Part shown: positions 1 through 6,321 of the stretch, in pieces
Layout of the letters: every line of letters starts with the position of its first letter
How positions within the stretch are numbered: the stretch's first letter is position 1
Assembly: GCA_002321305.1 (NCBI GenBank)
Contig: DCMF01000080.1
Location: 20,499 to 36,289 of the forward strand
Origin: Verrucomicrobia bacterium UBA1629
Lineage (GTDB): Bacteria > Verrucomicrobiota > Kiritimatiellia > RFP12 > UBA1067
DNA: 15,791 nucleotides
Reading direction: 5' to 3'
Made by a program: the position numbers and the translations under genes
The notes under the pieces: generated by a model
Database searches by the model: none
What the model saw: the letters and a program-made list of their open reading frames with translations, nothing else
Told to the model about the DNA's origin: nothing

Positions 1-68
1 TTCACGGATTCGCACGGATTCGGTTTTCCCTCTTCTCCGTGCCTCCGTTCCTCCACTGCCTCCGTGTT
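1..68. repeat. Short tandem repeats at left edge
   Basis: Positions 3-22 are two copies of the 10-mer CACGGATTCG. Positions 37-68 hold four imperfect copies of CCTCCGTG. Both lie in the open frame of the leftmost gene, forming the end of its visible C-terminus (...NTEAVEERRHGEEGK...). Similar CACGGAGG-type strings occur as dispersed repeats in many environmental genomes; that comparison is from memory. The native C-terminus may therefore end near position 80, with the rest being repeat-derived. Confidence 0.55.
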
Positions 69-1511
69 AAGCGCCGCAGGCATCGCCGCAGGCTTTTCCT
101 CCGACTTCTCCGCCGCCTTCTTCTCAACCTTCGCCCGCTTCTTCCACTGCGGGCCGTACTTCGGATACTTCTCGACCGCCGAGAAGACGCCGTTCGTGAA
201 CGCGACGACGTGGCCGGTCGTGACGAGCCAGTTCAGGTGCTGCTCGAACTCGGGGTCGTCCGTCGGGAACTCCGACTTGTCGCAGCAGGGATGCTCGGCG
301 ACGAACTTCGCCGCGCGGGCGAGTTCGGGAATCGCGTGTTCGGCGTCGAACGCCTTGTACTCGAGGCCCGAGACGAACTCCGGGCCGCGCGCGTCGTTCG
401 CGCGGAAGAAATGGAGCTTGCGGTGGTGGAACGCGCCACGCAGCGCGAAGCACATGCCCGCCGGCGCGCGGCGCTCGGCCTGGATCGCGTCGTTCACCGC
501 CCAGACGAGCGGCTTCACCGGCGACTTCTGCGCGACGTCCGCCGTGATCATCAGGTGCTTCGGACGATCCAGGAGCGACGGCAGGATCGTGCGCCTGAAC
601 TCGCCCTCGGCCTGTTCGCGCGTCATCTGCGCCGCGCCCTCGACGTCGGCCTGGCCCTTCGCGAAGAAGACGGTCTTCTTCGTCGCGCCCTTGCGCCACT
701 CCTCGATCGCCTCCGGGTCGCGCACCATCTCGATGTGCGCACGGTACTGGTCTTCGGACAGGTCCGGATACTTCGTCCGGATCATCTCCTTCACCGTCGC
801 GTTGAACTCGTGGATGTTCGGCGGCCCCAGAAGGACGCCCGAAAGCCCGCACTTCGCGACGCAGTTGAAGCTGCCCTTCGGCGGCTCGCAGTCAATCACC
901 TTCGCGTCATAGTAGTCGCCGAGATGCGCCGTGAGCGCGTGCGACAGGACGTCCTCCTCGCGCGTCGAGGCGAACCCGCACGCCTTGCACTGGAAGAAGG
1001 TTTGGGAGGTTTGGGAAGTTTGGGAGGTTGGGGCAGTTTGGGAGGTTTGGGAGGTTGGGGCAGTCCGCGGCGTGATCTTCAGCAGGATCGACTGGGGGTT
1101 GTCGAGGAAGAAGTACGCGAGTTCCTTGAGCTTGTAGGCGTGCGCATCGCCCTGCAGCTTGCGGATGATCGTGCCGAGCGCCTTCGTCTCGGGCAGGATC
1201 TTCACCTCGCAGTCGAGCGGACGCGGACGCTCCTCGAAGCGCGGACGATCCCCGGACGGCTTGCGGCCGCCAAAGGGCTTCCTGTCGCCGAACGCCTTGC
1301 GGTCGCCGCCGAAGGGACGCGTCTCGCTCCTCGGTTTGCGCCCGTCACGTGCGTCAAGGGGCTTGCGGGGCCTGTCCCCTCGCCCCGCCTCGCGCGCCCC
1401 GTCGGATTCGGGACGAATCTTGCCGACGCTGACCCCGGCGCCCTTCTTCGCCCAGGCGGGCGTGAAGTCGATGGACCCGAAATCAAGGATGTTTCCGTTC
1501 TCTTCGCTCAT
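1..1511 (-). CDS. Unknown protein with C2H2-like zinc finger (3' end outside window)
   Basis: I do not recognise this family. The frame is open from ATG 1511 to the left edge, at least 503 residues, without a stop. Residues 1-98 are basic and low in complexity (repeated FGGDRK/FGGRK-like units), which suggests a disordered, possibly nucleic-acid-binding tail. Residues 99-147 look folded. A T-S-Q/T-A-P repeat fills 151-171 and is followed at once by CxxC-x12-HxxxxH (C175, C178, H191, H196), a plausible zinc finger. A larger region (about 200-470) contains further Cys residues and the segment EMVRDPEAIEEWRKG. The C-terminus is Lys/Ala/Glu-rich and runs into a tandem repeat at the window edge. 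Another ATG at 1520 is in frame, but the -10 box TATACT ends directly against it, so 1511 (9 nt downstream) fits the promoter spacing of the neighbouring genes better. It lies just downstream of serS but has its own promoter. A nucleic-acid-related role is only a guess. Confidence 0.75.
   Translation of the reverse strand, partial: MSEENGNILDFGSIDFTPAWAKKGAGVSVGKIRPESDGAREAGRGDRPRKPLDARDGRKPRSETRPFGGDRKAFGDRKPFGGRKPSGDRPRFEERPRPLDCEVKILPETKALGTIIRKLQGDAHAYKLKELAYFFLDNPQSILLKITPRTAPTSQTSQTAPTSQTSQTSQTFFQCKACGFASTREEDVLSHALTAHLGDYYDAKVIDCEPPKGSFNCVAKCGLSGVLLGPPNIHEFNATVKEMIRTKYPDLSEDQYRAHIEMVRDPEAIEEWRKGATKKTVFFAKGQADVEGAAQMTREQAEGEFRRTILPSLLDRPKHLMITADVAQKSPVKPLVWAVNDAIQAERRAPAGMCFALRGAFHHRKLHFFRANDARGPEFVSGLEYKAFDAEHAIPELARAAKFVAEHPCCDKSEFPTDDPEFEQHLNWLVTTGHVVAFTNGVFSAVEKYPKYGPQWKKRAKVEKKAAEKSEEKPAAMPAALNTEAVEERRHGEEGKPNPCESV
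999..1061. repeat. 9-bp tandem repeat, 7 units, in frame
   Basis: Seven 9-bp units on the plus strand: GGTTTGGGA, GGTTTGGGA, AGTTTGGGA, GGTTGGGGC, AGTTTGGGA, GGTTTGGGA, GGTTGGGGC. Read on the minus strand they encode T-S-Q and T-A-P tripeptides (residues 151-171 of the zinc-finger gene). The array sits exactly between a predicted beta-rich segment and the first zinc-ligand cysteine. The same unit, in the same frame, recurs in the aminopeptidase gene at 3748-3801. Confidence 0.9.
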
Positions 1512-1520
1512 GGCCTTCAT

Positions 1521-1529
1521 AGTATATCA
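1521..1529 (-). promoter_or_regulatory. Extended -10 promoter of zinc-finger gene
   Basis: On the minus strand this reads TGATATACT, an extended -10 (TGn plus TATACT). The hexamer ends 9 nt before ATG 1511 and directly abuts ATG 1520. No Shine-Dalgarno is visible. The predicted start of transcription is at or within about 3 nt of ATG 1511, so the mRNA would be essentially leaderless. There is no convincing -35; that region lies in the end of serS. Confidence 0.6.
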
Positions 1530-1542
1530 CATCGGCAGACGC

Positions 1543-2820
1543 TCACCGCGGCAGCAGCTTCTCCTGGCCGTTCATGTACGGACGCAGGACCTCCGGGATC
1601 GTGACCGACCCGTCCTCGTTCAGGTGCTGCTCCAGGAGCGCGACCATGAGTCGCGGCAGCGCAACGCCGGAGCCGTTGAGCGTGTGGACGAGCTTCGTCT
1701 TGCCGTCCGCATCCTTGAAGCGGCAGTTGAGGCGGCGCGCCTGGTAGTCGGTGAAGCACGAGCAGGACGACACCTCCAGCCACTGCTGCTCGCCCGGCGC
1801 CCAGAGCTCGAGGTCGTAGCACTTGGCGGCCGAGAAGCCCATGTCGCCCGAGCAGAGCTGCAGGACGCGGAAGTGGAGGCCAAGCCCCGTGAGGACGGCC
1901 TCCGCCTCCTTGACGAGGACTTCGAGCTGCTCGAACGAATGGTCTGGGTGGACGAAGTTCACCATCTCGACCTTGTCGAACTGGTGGACGCGCAGCATGC
2001 CGCGCGTCATCTTGCCGGCCGAGCCCGCCTCGCGGCGGAAGCACGGCGTGTAGGCCGTCAGCTTGATCGGCAGGTCCTTGCCGTTCAGGATGTCGTCGCG
2101 GTAGTAGTTCGTCACGGGGACTTCCGCCGTCGGGATGAGCCAGAAGTCGTCGATCTGACAGTGGTAGAGGTCTTCGGCGAACTTCGGCAGCTGGCCCGTG
2201 CCCGTCATCGAGTCGCTGTTCACGACGAACGGCGGCAGCATCTCGGTATAGCCCTGCTGCTGGCAGTGCAGGTCAAGCATGTACTGGATGAGCGCGCGCT
2301 GGAGCTTCGCGCCCTGACCGAGGATGATCGGGAAGCCCGTGCCCGTGAGCTTCACGCCGCGCGGGAAGTCGAAGATGCCGAGCTTCTCGCCGATCTCGAT
2401 GTGCGTCGGGATCTTGAAGGCGGGATCCTTCCATTCGCCGACCTTGCGGACGACGACGTTCGCCGTCGAGTCCAGCCCCGTCGGAATCTCCGGCGCCGGG
2501 ATGTTCGGGATCATGAGCAGGGTCTCGCGGAGGTCGTGGTCGACCTGCGCAAGCTCCCGGTCGATCTCGGCGATGCGGTCGCCGACCTTGCGCATCTCGT
2601 CCTTCGCGGCGGCGATGTCGCCGCCCTCCTTCGCGACCTTGCCGATCTCCTTCGACGCGGCGTTGCGCTTCGCCTTCAGCGACTCCGTCTCGCCGACGAG
2701 CGCCCGGCGGCGCGCGTCCAGGTCCCTCGCCTTCTGAAGCCTCTCCGGCTCCACGCCACGGCGCGCGAGCGCAGCCGCCGTCGCGTCGAAATCATCCCTC
2801 AGTTTCTTGATGTCAATCAT
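1543..2820 (-). CDS. serS: Seryl-tRNA synthetase
   Basis: Cytoplasmic class II aminoacyl-tRNA synthetase that charges tRNA(Ser) with serine. The 425-residue length is normal for the family. Residues 1-105 form the Lys/Glu/Ala-rich antiparallel coiled-coil arm that grips the long variable arm of tRNA(Ser). The catalytic core follows: a TAEVP serine-pocket motif (231-235), motif 2 (FRREAGSAGK...RVHQFDKVEM, 261-286), and motif 3 near 382-398 (NGSGVALPRLMVALLE), ending in the conserved IPEVLRPYM (408-416). Motif 3 has ALPR where many bacterial enzymes have AVGR; this keeps the conserved Arg. ATG 2820 is preceded by AGAAGG at 2829-2834 with an 8-nt spacer, and by its own extended -10 box. It appears monocistronic, because the next gene downstream has a separate promoter. 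Identification is very secure. Confidence 0.97.
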   Translation of the reverse strand: MIDIKKLRDDFDATAAALARRGVEPERLQKARDLDARRRALVGETESLKAKRNAASKEIGKVAKEGGDIAAAKDEMRKVGDRIAEIDRELAQVDHDLRETLLMIPNIPAPEIPTGLDSTANVVVRKVGEWKDPAFKIPTHIEIGEKLGIFDFPRGVKLTGTGFPIILGQGAKLQRALIQYMLDLHCQQQGYTEMLPPFVVNSDSMTGTGQLPKFAEDLYHCQIDDFWLIPTAEVPVTNYYRDDILNGKDLPIKLTAYTPCFRREAGSAGKMTRGMLRVHQFDKVEMVNFVHPDHSFEQLEVLVKEAEAVLTGLGLHFRVLQLCSGDMGFSAAKCYDLELWAPGEQQWLEVSSCSCFTDYQARRLNCRFKDADGKTKLVHTLNGSGVALPRLMVALLEQHLNEDGSVTIPEVLRPYMNGQEKLLPR

Positions 2821-2828
2821 CTTGCAGA

Positions 2829-2834
2829 CCTTCT
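2829..2834 (-). promoter_or_regulatory. Shine-Dalgarno of serS
   Basis: AGAAGG on the minus strand, 8 nt before ATG 2820. It is one of the few clear ribosome-binding sites in the window and coincides with a longer 5' leader. Confidence 0.6.
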
Positions 2835-2836
2835 TT

Positions 2837-2850
2837 CCGTAAAATTACGG
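2837..2850. repeat. Inverted repeat at serS transcription start
   Basis: Six-bp arms CCGTAA and TTACGG are separated by 2 bp (arms 2837-2842 and 2845-2850). The repeat begins 3 nt after the -10 box and spans the expected transcription start. It could be an operator or a 5' hairpin on the mRNA, or chance. No other gene here has it. Confidence 0.45.
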
Positions 2851-2853
2851 CGT

Positions 2854-2862
2854 ATTATACCA
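2854..2862 (-). promoter_or_regulatory. Extended -10 promoter of serS
   Basis: TGGTATAAT on the minus strand, a perfect extended -10. The hexamer ends 33 nt before the ATG, giving a leader of about 27 nt. The upstream gene's TAA is at 2872-2874, so the whole intergenic space is this promoter plus the leader. Confidence 0.75.
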
Positions 2863-2871
2863 AAAATTCTC

Positions 2872-3915
2872 TTACTTCTCGCACGGCGACAGGACTTCAC
2901 ATCCCGTCTCGGTAATCAGCACAAGGTCTTCGATTCGGACGCCGAGGTTGTCCTCAAGGTAGACGCCCGGCTCGATCGTCACGCACATGCCCGGCTTCAG
3001 CACCGTCCGGCTTTTCTTCGAGGCCGTCGGCGCCTCGTGGATCTCGTAGCCGACGCCATGTCCGAGAGAATGTCCGAAGCACTTGCCGAAGCCGCCCTTC
3101 GTGATGATGTCCCGCGCCACCTTGTCGAGCGCGCGCCCCGTCATGCCCGGCTTCGCCGCCGCGATGGCCGCGCGGTTCGCCTCGCGGACGAGCGCGTAGA
3201 CCTTTCTGTAAAGCGGCGAAGGCCGCTTCGGCACGAGGTTGCGCGTGAGGTCGCTGCAGACGCCGCCCAGCCTGACGCCCATGTCCACAAGCACGGGTTC
3301 GCGTCCGTTCCAGACCGTGTCGTCCGGCTCGTGGTGGCATTCCGCCGCGTTCTTGCCGACGCAGACGATCGTCGCAAACGCCTCGCCCTCGCCCTTCTCG
3401 ACCATGAGCGTCTGGATGATCCGCGCCATGTCACGCTCCGTCATGCCCGCCGCAAAGCGCGCGGACGCCGTCCGCCAGATCTCGCAGGCGAGACTTTCCG
3501 CCGCGCGGATCTTCGCGATCTCCTCCGGCGTCTTCACGGCGCGCAGCGCCAGGAGGTCGTCCGCGATATCGACGAAGACGGCATCATGCGGCGCGAGCTT
3601 CTGGAACTTCAGGAACTGCGCATGCGGAATCGACGACTCGTAGCCGATGCGCCGCCCGCGAAGCTTCAGCCGCCGCAGGTCGCGGCAGACGAGCTGCGGC
3701 GCGACGCGATGCACCATCGGGATGTAGCGGAAGTCGGTGGAGAGGGAGGTCTGGAAGGTTCGGGAGGTTTGGGAAGTTCGGGAAGTTCGGGAGGTTTGGA
3801 GGACGGCGTTGTCGCACACGACGCCCGTGAGGGCGCGGATGTTGGGCGGCGTGCAGACGAGCGCGGCGTCCAGCCGCCGCCGCGTCGCGATCTTCTGAAG
3901 TTCGTCAAGTCTCAT
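2872..3915 (-). CDS. pepP: Xaa-Pro aminopeptidase (M24B, aminopeptidase P type)
   Basis: Cytoplasmic dinuclear-metal peptidase that removes the N-terminal residue from peptides with proline in second position. At 347 residues it has the length of the short two-domain PepP/PepQ group. Residues 1-125 form a creatinase-like N-terminal domain and 130-347 the pita-bread catalytic domain. Expected metal ligands are visible: D211 (VLVDMG), D222 (CSDLTR), H286 (LGHGVG), E315 (TIEPG) and E329 (RIED), with a second conserved His at 293 (EIHE). Residues 40-57 are a T-S-R/T-S-Q repeat from an in-frame 9-bp array, sitting between CDNAVL and STDFRY where family members normally have a short beta hairpin. 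ATG 3915 lies 8 nt after its -10 box with no Shine-Dalgarno. Discrimination between aminopeptidase P and prolidase is not possible from sequence alone. Confidence 0.9.
   Translation of the reverse strand: MRLDELQKIATRRRLDAALVCTPPNIRALTGVVCDNAVLQTSRTSRTSQTSRTFQTSLSTDFRYIPMVHRVAPQLVCRDLRRLKLRGRRIGYESSIPHAQFLKFQKLAPHDAVFVDIADDLLALRAVKTPEEIAKIRAAESLACEIWRTASARFAAGMTERDMARIIQTLMVEKGEGEAFATIVCVGKNAAECHHEPDDTVWNGREPVLVDMGVRLGGVCSDLTRNLVPKRPSPLYRKVYALVREANRAAIAAAKPGMTGRALDKVARDIITKGGFGKCFGHSLGHGVGYEIHEAPTASKKSRTVLKPGMCVTIEPGVYLEDNLGVRIEDLVLITETGCEVLSPCEK
3748..3801. repeat. 9-bp tandem repeat, 6 units, inside pepP
   Basis: Six 9-bp units: GGTCTGGAA, GGTTCGGGA, GGTTTGGGA, AGTTCGGGA, AGTTCGGGA, GGTTTGGAG. 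They encode T-S-R, T-S-Q and T-F-Q on the minus strand (pepP residues 40-57). It is the same family and reading frame as the array at 999-1061, in an unrelated gene. Confidence 0.88.
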
Positions 3916-3923
3916 GGCCGCAC

Positions 3924-3932
3924 ATTATACCA
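3924..3932 (-). promoter_or_regulatory. Extended -10 promoter of pepP
   Basis: TGGTATAAT on the minus strand. The hexamer ends 8 nt before ATG 3915, so the transcript should have a leader of roughly 2 nt. The TAA within the box (3925-3927) is the stop codon of ribF. There is no recognisable -35 and no Shine-Dalgarno. Confidence 0.72.
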
Positions 3933-4776
3933 TATCGGACGTCAGGCCCCTGCAGTCGCGCGCGATCTGGCGGGCCAGCTCGTCGATCGAGCCAAACGTC
4001 CGTTCCGGTCGGATGAAGCGCAGGAAATCGACGGCGCACGGCGCGGACGGAACAGACGCGGCCGTGCGGCCGGGAAAATGGATTTCCAGCACCGGCGCCG
4101 GCCAGCGGCGTTCGCCCAGCGTCGGCGCGACGCCGTAGTTCGCGACGCCCGGCACCCCGGCGACCGACACGGCGTAGACGCCGCGCGGCAGGTCGATGTG
4201 CAGGCCTTCCAGCCGCAGGTTGACGGTCGGGAAGCCGAGCTTCGCGCCGAGCCCCTTCCCCTTCTGCGGTTCGCCGTGCACGCGGAACGAATGCCCCAGC
4301 ATCGCGTCCGCCGCCGCGACGTCGCCCGCCGCAAGCGCGGCGCGGATGCGCGAGGACGAGATCGGCGCACCGTTCCACGTTGCATACGGCACGGTCGTGA
4401 CGGCGTAGCCGCGTGCGCGCAGCCAATCCGCATCGCCCGCGCCGCCCTTCCCGAAGTTCCAGTTCGCGCCGCAGCGGATGTGCGGCCGCCCCGTCGGCGA
4501 ATCGAGGTACTGCGCGGCGAAAGCCGCGGGCGACAGCGCGGCGAGCGCCGGCGTGAAGTCGAGCGCGACGACCTCCGTCACGCCGCACGCCCGTATCGCC
4601 GCCAGCCGGTCGTCGAGCGTCATGATGAGGCGCGGCGCGCGTTCCGGCGCGAGGACCGAAAGCGGATGGTTGCGAAACGTGAGCGCACGGCCGGCGCCCG
4701 CGAGGATCGCCTGGTGCCCGCGATGGACGCCGTCGAAGAAGCCTACAGCGAGGCCTTGGCCAGCGGGATCACGCAC
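3925..4776 (-). CDS. ribF: Bifunctional riboflavin kinase / FAD synthetase
   Basis: Converts riboflavin to FMN and then FAD in the cytoplasm. Residues 1-155 are the FAD synthetase (nucleotidyltransferase) domain, with GFFDGVHRGH at 12-21 and ISSSRIR at 139-145. Residues 163-283 are the flavokinase domain, with GKGLGAKLGFPTVN at 173-186 containing the PTxN metal/ATP motif. At 283 residues it is somewhat shorter than the usual ~310, mostly at the N-terminus, where the first strand starts almost immediately. The only suitable start is GTG 4776, preceded by AAGGA (4786-4790) with a 9-nt spacer, so the gene overlaps the end of truB by 34 nt. The truB-ribF order is widely conserved in bacteria. Its TAA stop lies within the -10 box of the next gene. 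Confidence 0.93.
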   Translation of the reverse strand: MRDPAGQGLAVGFFDGVHRGHQAILAGAGRALTFRNHPLSVLAPERAPRLIMTLDDRLAAIRACGVTEVVALDFTPALAALSPAAFAAQYLDSPTGRPHIRCGANWNFGKGGAGDADWLRARGYAVTTVPYATWNGAPISSSRIRAALAAGDVAAADAMLGHSFRVHGEPQKGKGLGAKLGFPTVNLRLEGLHIDLPRGVYAVSVAGVPGVANYGVAPTLGERRWPAPVLEIHFPGRTAASVPSAPCAVDFLRFIRPERTFGSIDELARQIARDCRGLTSDMV

Positions 4777-5501
4777 GGGGCGAAGTCCTTCATCTCGGTC
4801 GTGAGCAGGCGGTCGAACGGGATCGCGTCCTTCACGTCGAAGTTCCCGACCGCCGTCCGCCGCAGGGACGCGAGCGCCGCGCCGCAGCCGACCGCGTCGC
4901 CGAGGTCTCGGACGAGCGCGCGCGGCAGGACGCCCTTCGTCGCGCGCAGCGCGAACCGCGCCACGGCAGGAGAGCCGGCCTCTGCGGGAGGGACGGCCTC
5001 CGTGCCGTCCGCCCTGACGTCAAAGCGGTAGACGTGCGCGAGGAACGGCTTGTGCGCCCCCGTGTCGGCGATCTCGTAGGCGGCCGTCCCCTCCTTGCGG
5101 ATCGTGCAGAACGGCGGCTCGGTCTGGAAGACGTCCCCGCGAAACGCGGGCAGCGCCGCCGCGACCCTTGCCGCGAGGTCAGCCCCCACGGCGACGGGTC
5201 CGGCCGCCAGAGGACGCCCGTAGACGTCGCCCGTGTCGGTCTTCACGCCGAACCGGATCTTGCCCTCGTAGGCGCGGTCGGCCCCCATCAGGCGGTCGGC
5301 GAACCTGTTCGCGTCGCCGAGCAGGAGGATGAAAAGCCCGGACGCCATCGCGTCCAGCGAGCCGCCGTGGCCGACCTTGACGAGGTTGAACGTGCGCTTC
5401 ACGGCCTTGACGACCGACGCGAACGCGATTCCGGCCGGCTTGTCCACCGGCAGGAACCCGTCCAGGTCTTCGAGCATTCTGAGTTGAGTGAGGTTTGCCA
5501 T
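4743..5501 (-). CDS. truB: tRNA pseudouridine(55) synthase
   Basis: Isomerises U55 in the T-loop of tRNAs to pseudouridine. The protein has 252 residues. The family opening is visible (DGFLPVDKPAGIAFASVV, 14-31), as is the catalytic motif GHGGSLDAMASG with the nucleophilic Asp at residue 50. The later KIRFGVKTDTGDVYG (81-95) and a divergent KGVLPRALVRDLG (189-201), equivalent to the usual KGTYIRxLxxDLG, also fit. Residues 163-181 look like an insertion encoded by a GC-rich palindromic sequence just before the last core strand. It has its own extended -10 box 8 nt before the ATG, with no Shine-Dalgarno. A second Met (residue 9, in TQLRMLED) precedes the DGFLPVDKP core, but the promoter spacing supports 5501. 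It is cotranscribed with ribF, which starts inside its last codons. Confidence 0.93.
   Translation of the reverse strand: MANLTQLRMLEDLDGFLPVDKPAGIAFASVVKAVKRTFNLVKVGHGGSLDAMASGLFILLLGDANRFADRLMGADRAYEGKIRFGVKTDTGDVYGRPLAAGPVAVGADLAARVAAALPAFRGDVFQTEPPFCTIRKEGTAAYEIADTGAHKPFLAHVYRFDVRADGTEAVPPAEAGSPAVARFALRATKGVLPRALVRDLGDAVGCGAALASLRRTAVGNFDVKDAIPFDRLLTTEMKDFAPCVIPLAKASL
4959..5015. repeat. GC-rich palindromic insertion in truB
   Basis: Contains a perfect 7-bp hairpin on the plus strand, GGACGGC (4991-4997) and GCCGTCC (5004-5010) with a 6-nt loop, beside a second palindrome around GAGCCGGC at about 4973. It encodes truB residues 163-181 (DGTEAVPPAEAGSPA region), a stretch without an obvious counterpart in the TruB fold. 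It resembles a dispersed palindromic element, but only one copy is in the window. Confidence 0.5.
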
Positions 5502-5509
5502 GGCGGCAG

Positions 5510-5518
5510 ATTATACCA
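5510..5518 (-). promoter_or_regulatory. Extended -10 promoter of truB
   Basis: TGGTATAAT on the minus strand, preceded by a T-run. The hexamer ends 8 nt before ATG 5501; the 8 nt are CTGCCGCC, without a Shine-Dalgarno. The TAA of the preceding ABC gene is at 5522-5524, directly upstream, so any -35 would lie inside that gene. Confidence 0.75.
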
Positions 5519-5521
5519 AAA

Positions 5522-6316
5522 TTACGCAAGCGCCATCTTGCGCGCCTCGCGCACAAGCGACTGCGAATACGGGTGGGACGGCGCGCGGAAGAACGCCGCC
5601 GGATCGTCCGACGTCTCGACGACCTCGCCCGACCGCATGACCGCGAGCTTCGTCGCCATCTGCGAGACGACGCCGAGGTCGTGCGTGATGAGGAGAATGG
5701 CGGAGTTCGCGCGGTGCAGGCCTTTCATAAGCCGCAGGACCTGCGCCTGGATCGTGACGTCCAGCGCCGTCGTCGGCTCGTCGGCGATCAGCAGGTCGGG
5801 TTCGAGCATGAGCGCCATCGCGATCATGACGCGCTGCTGCATGCCGCCCGACAGCTCGTGCGGATAGGCGCGCGCGCGCACGTCCGGATCGGGAATCCCG
5901 ACCTTGCCGAGCCAGGCGAGCGCCTGTTCGCGCGCGACCCGCTTCGAGACGTCCGCGTGCAGGCACACGGTCTCGACGAGCTGGTCGCCGATGCGGTGGA
6001 GCGGCGAGAGCGACCCCATCGGATCCTGGAAGACGACGCCGATGCGCCGGCCGCGGATCCGGCGCAGCTCGGCGAGCGGCATCGTCAGCGTGTCCGTGCC
6101 GTCGAAGAGGATGCGCCCCTTCGGCCAGAACGCGGGCGGACTCGGCAGGAGGCGCGGCACCGACAGCGCGACGGAGCTCTTGCCCGAGCCGGATTCGCCG
6201 ACGAGCCCCAGCACCTCGCCCCGGTCGAGCGTCAGGCTCACGTCCCGCGCCGCCGAGGTCACGATGCCCTCGTCGCTGAGGAACGAGACGTCAAGATCCT
6301 CGACCCGAAGGAGCAT
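5522..6316 (-). CDS. OppD/DppD-like ABC transporter ATPase, C-terminally short
   Basis: ATPase of the peptide/nickel import family. The motifs are complete: Walker A VGESGSGKSS (39-48), Q-loop Q97 (VVFQDPMGSLSP), signature LSGGMQQR (155-162), Walker B LLIADEP (175-181), D-loop and H-loop H212 (ITHDLGV). The FQDPMGSLSP segment is characteristic of OppD/DppD/NikD. The protein ends at residue 264, just after the HPYSQSL segment that begins the C-terminal oligopeptide-type extension. Relatives are about 320-330 residues, so this tail is missing. No permease or binding-protein gene is adjacent. It starts 5 nt after the pilT stop, with AAGG in the gap, so it is probably cotranscribed with pilT. ATPase identity is secure; the substrate is unknown. 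Confidence 0.85.
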   Translation of the reverse strand: MLLRVEDLDVSFLSDEGIVTSAARDVSLTLDRGEVLGLVGESGSGKSSVALSVPRLLPSPPAFWPKGRILFDGTDTLTMPLAELRRIRGRRIGVVFQDPMGSLSPLHRIGDQLVETVCLHADVSKRVAREQALAWLGKVGIPDPDVRARAYPHELSGGMQQRVMIAMALMLEPDLLIADEPTTALDVTIQAQVLRLMKGLHRANSAILLITHDLGVVSQMATKLAVMRSGEVVETSDDPAAFFRAPSHPYSQSLVREARKMALA

Positions 6317-6321
6317 TCGCC

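Noticed and set aside
999..1061. CRISPR-like array
   Set aside because: Units are contiguous 9-mers without spacers and are in frame within a gene.
1159..5031. Plus-strand open frame of 1290 codons
   Set aside because: It runs antisense to serS, pepP, ribF and truB, has Arg/Ala/Leu-rich composition with no domain, and its length is explained by the scarcity of stops in GC-rich DNA opposite real genes.
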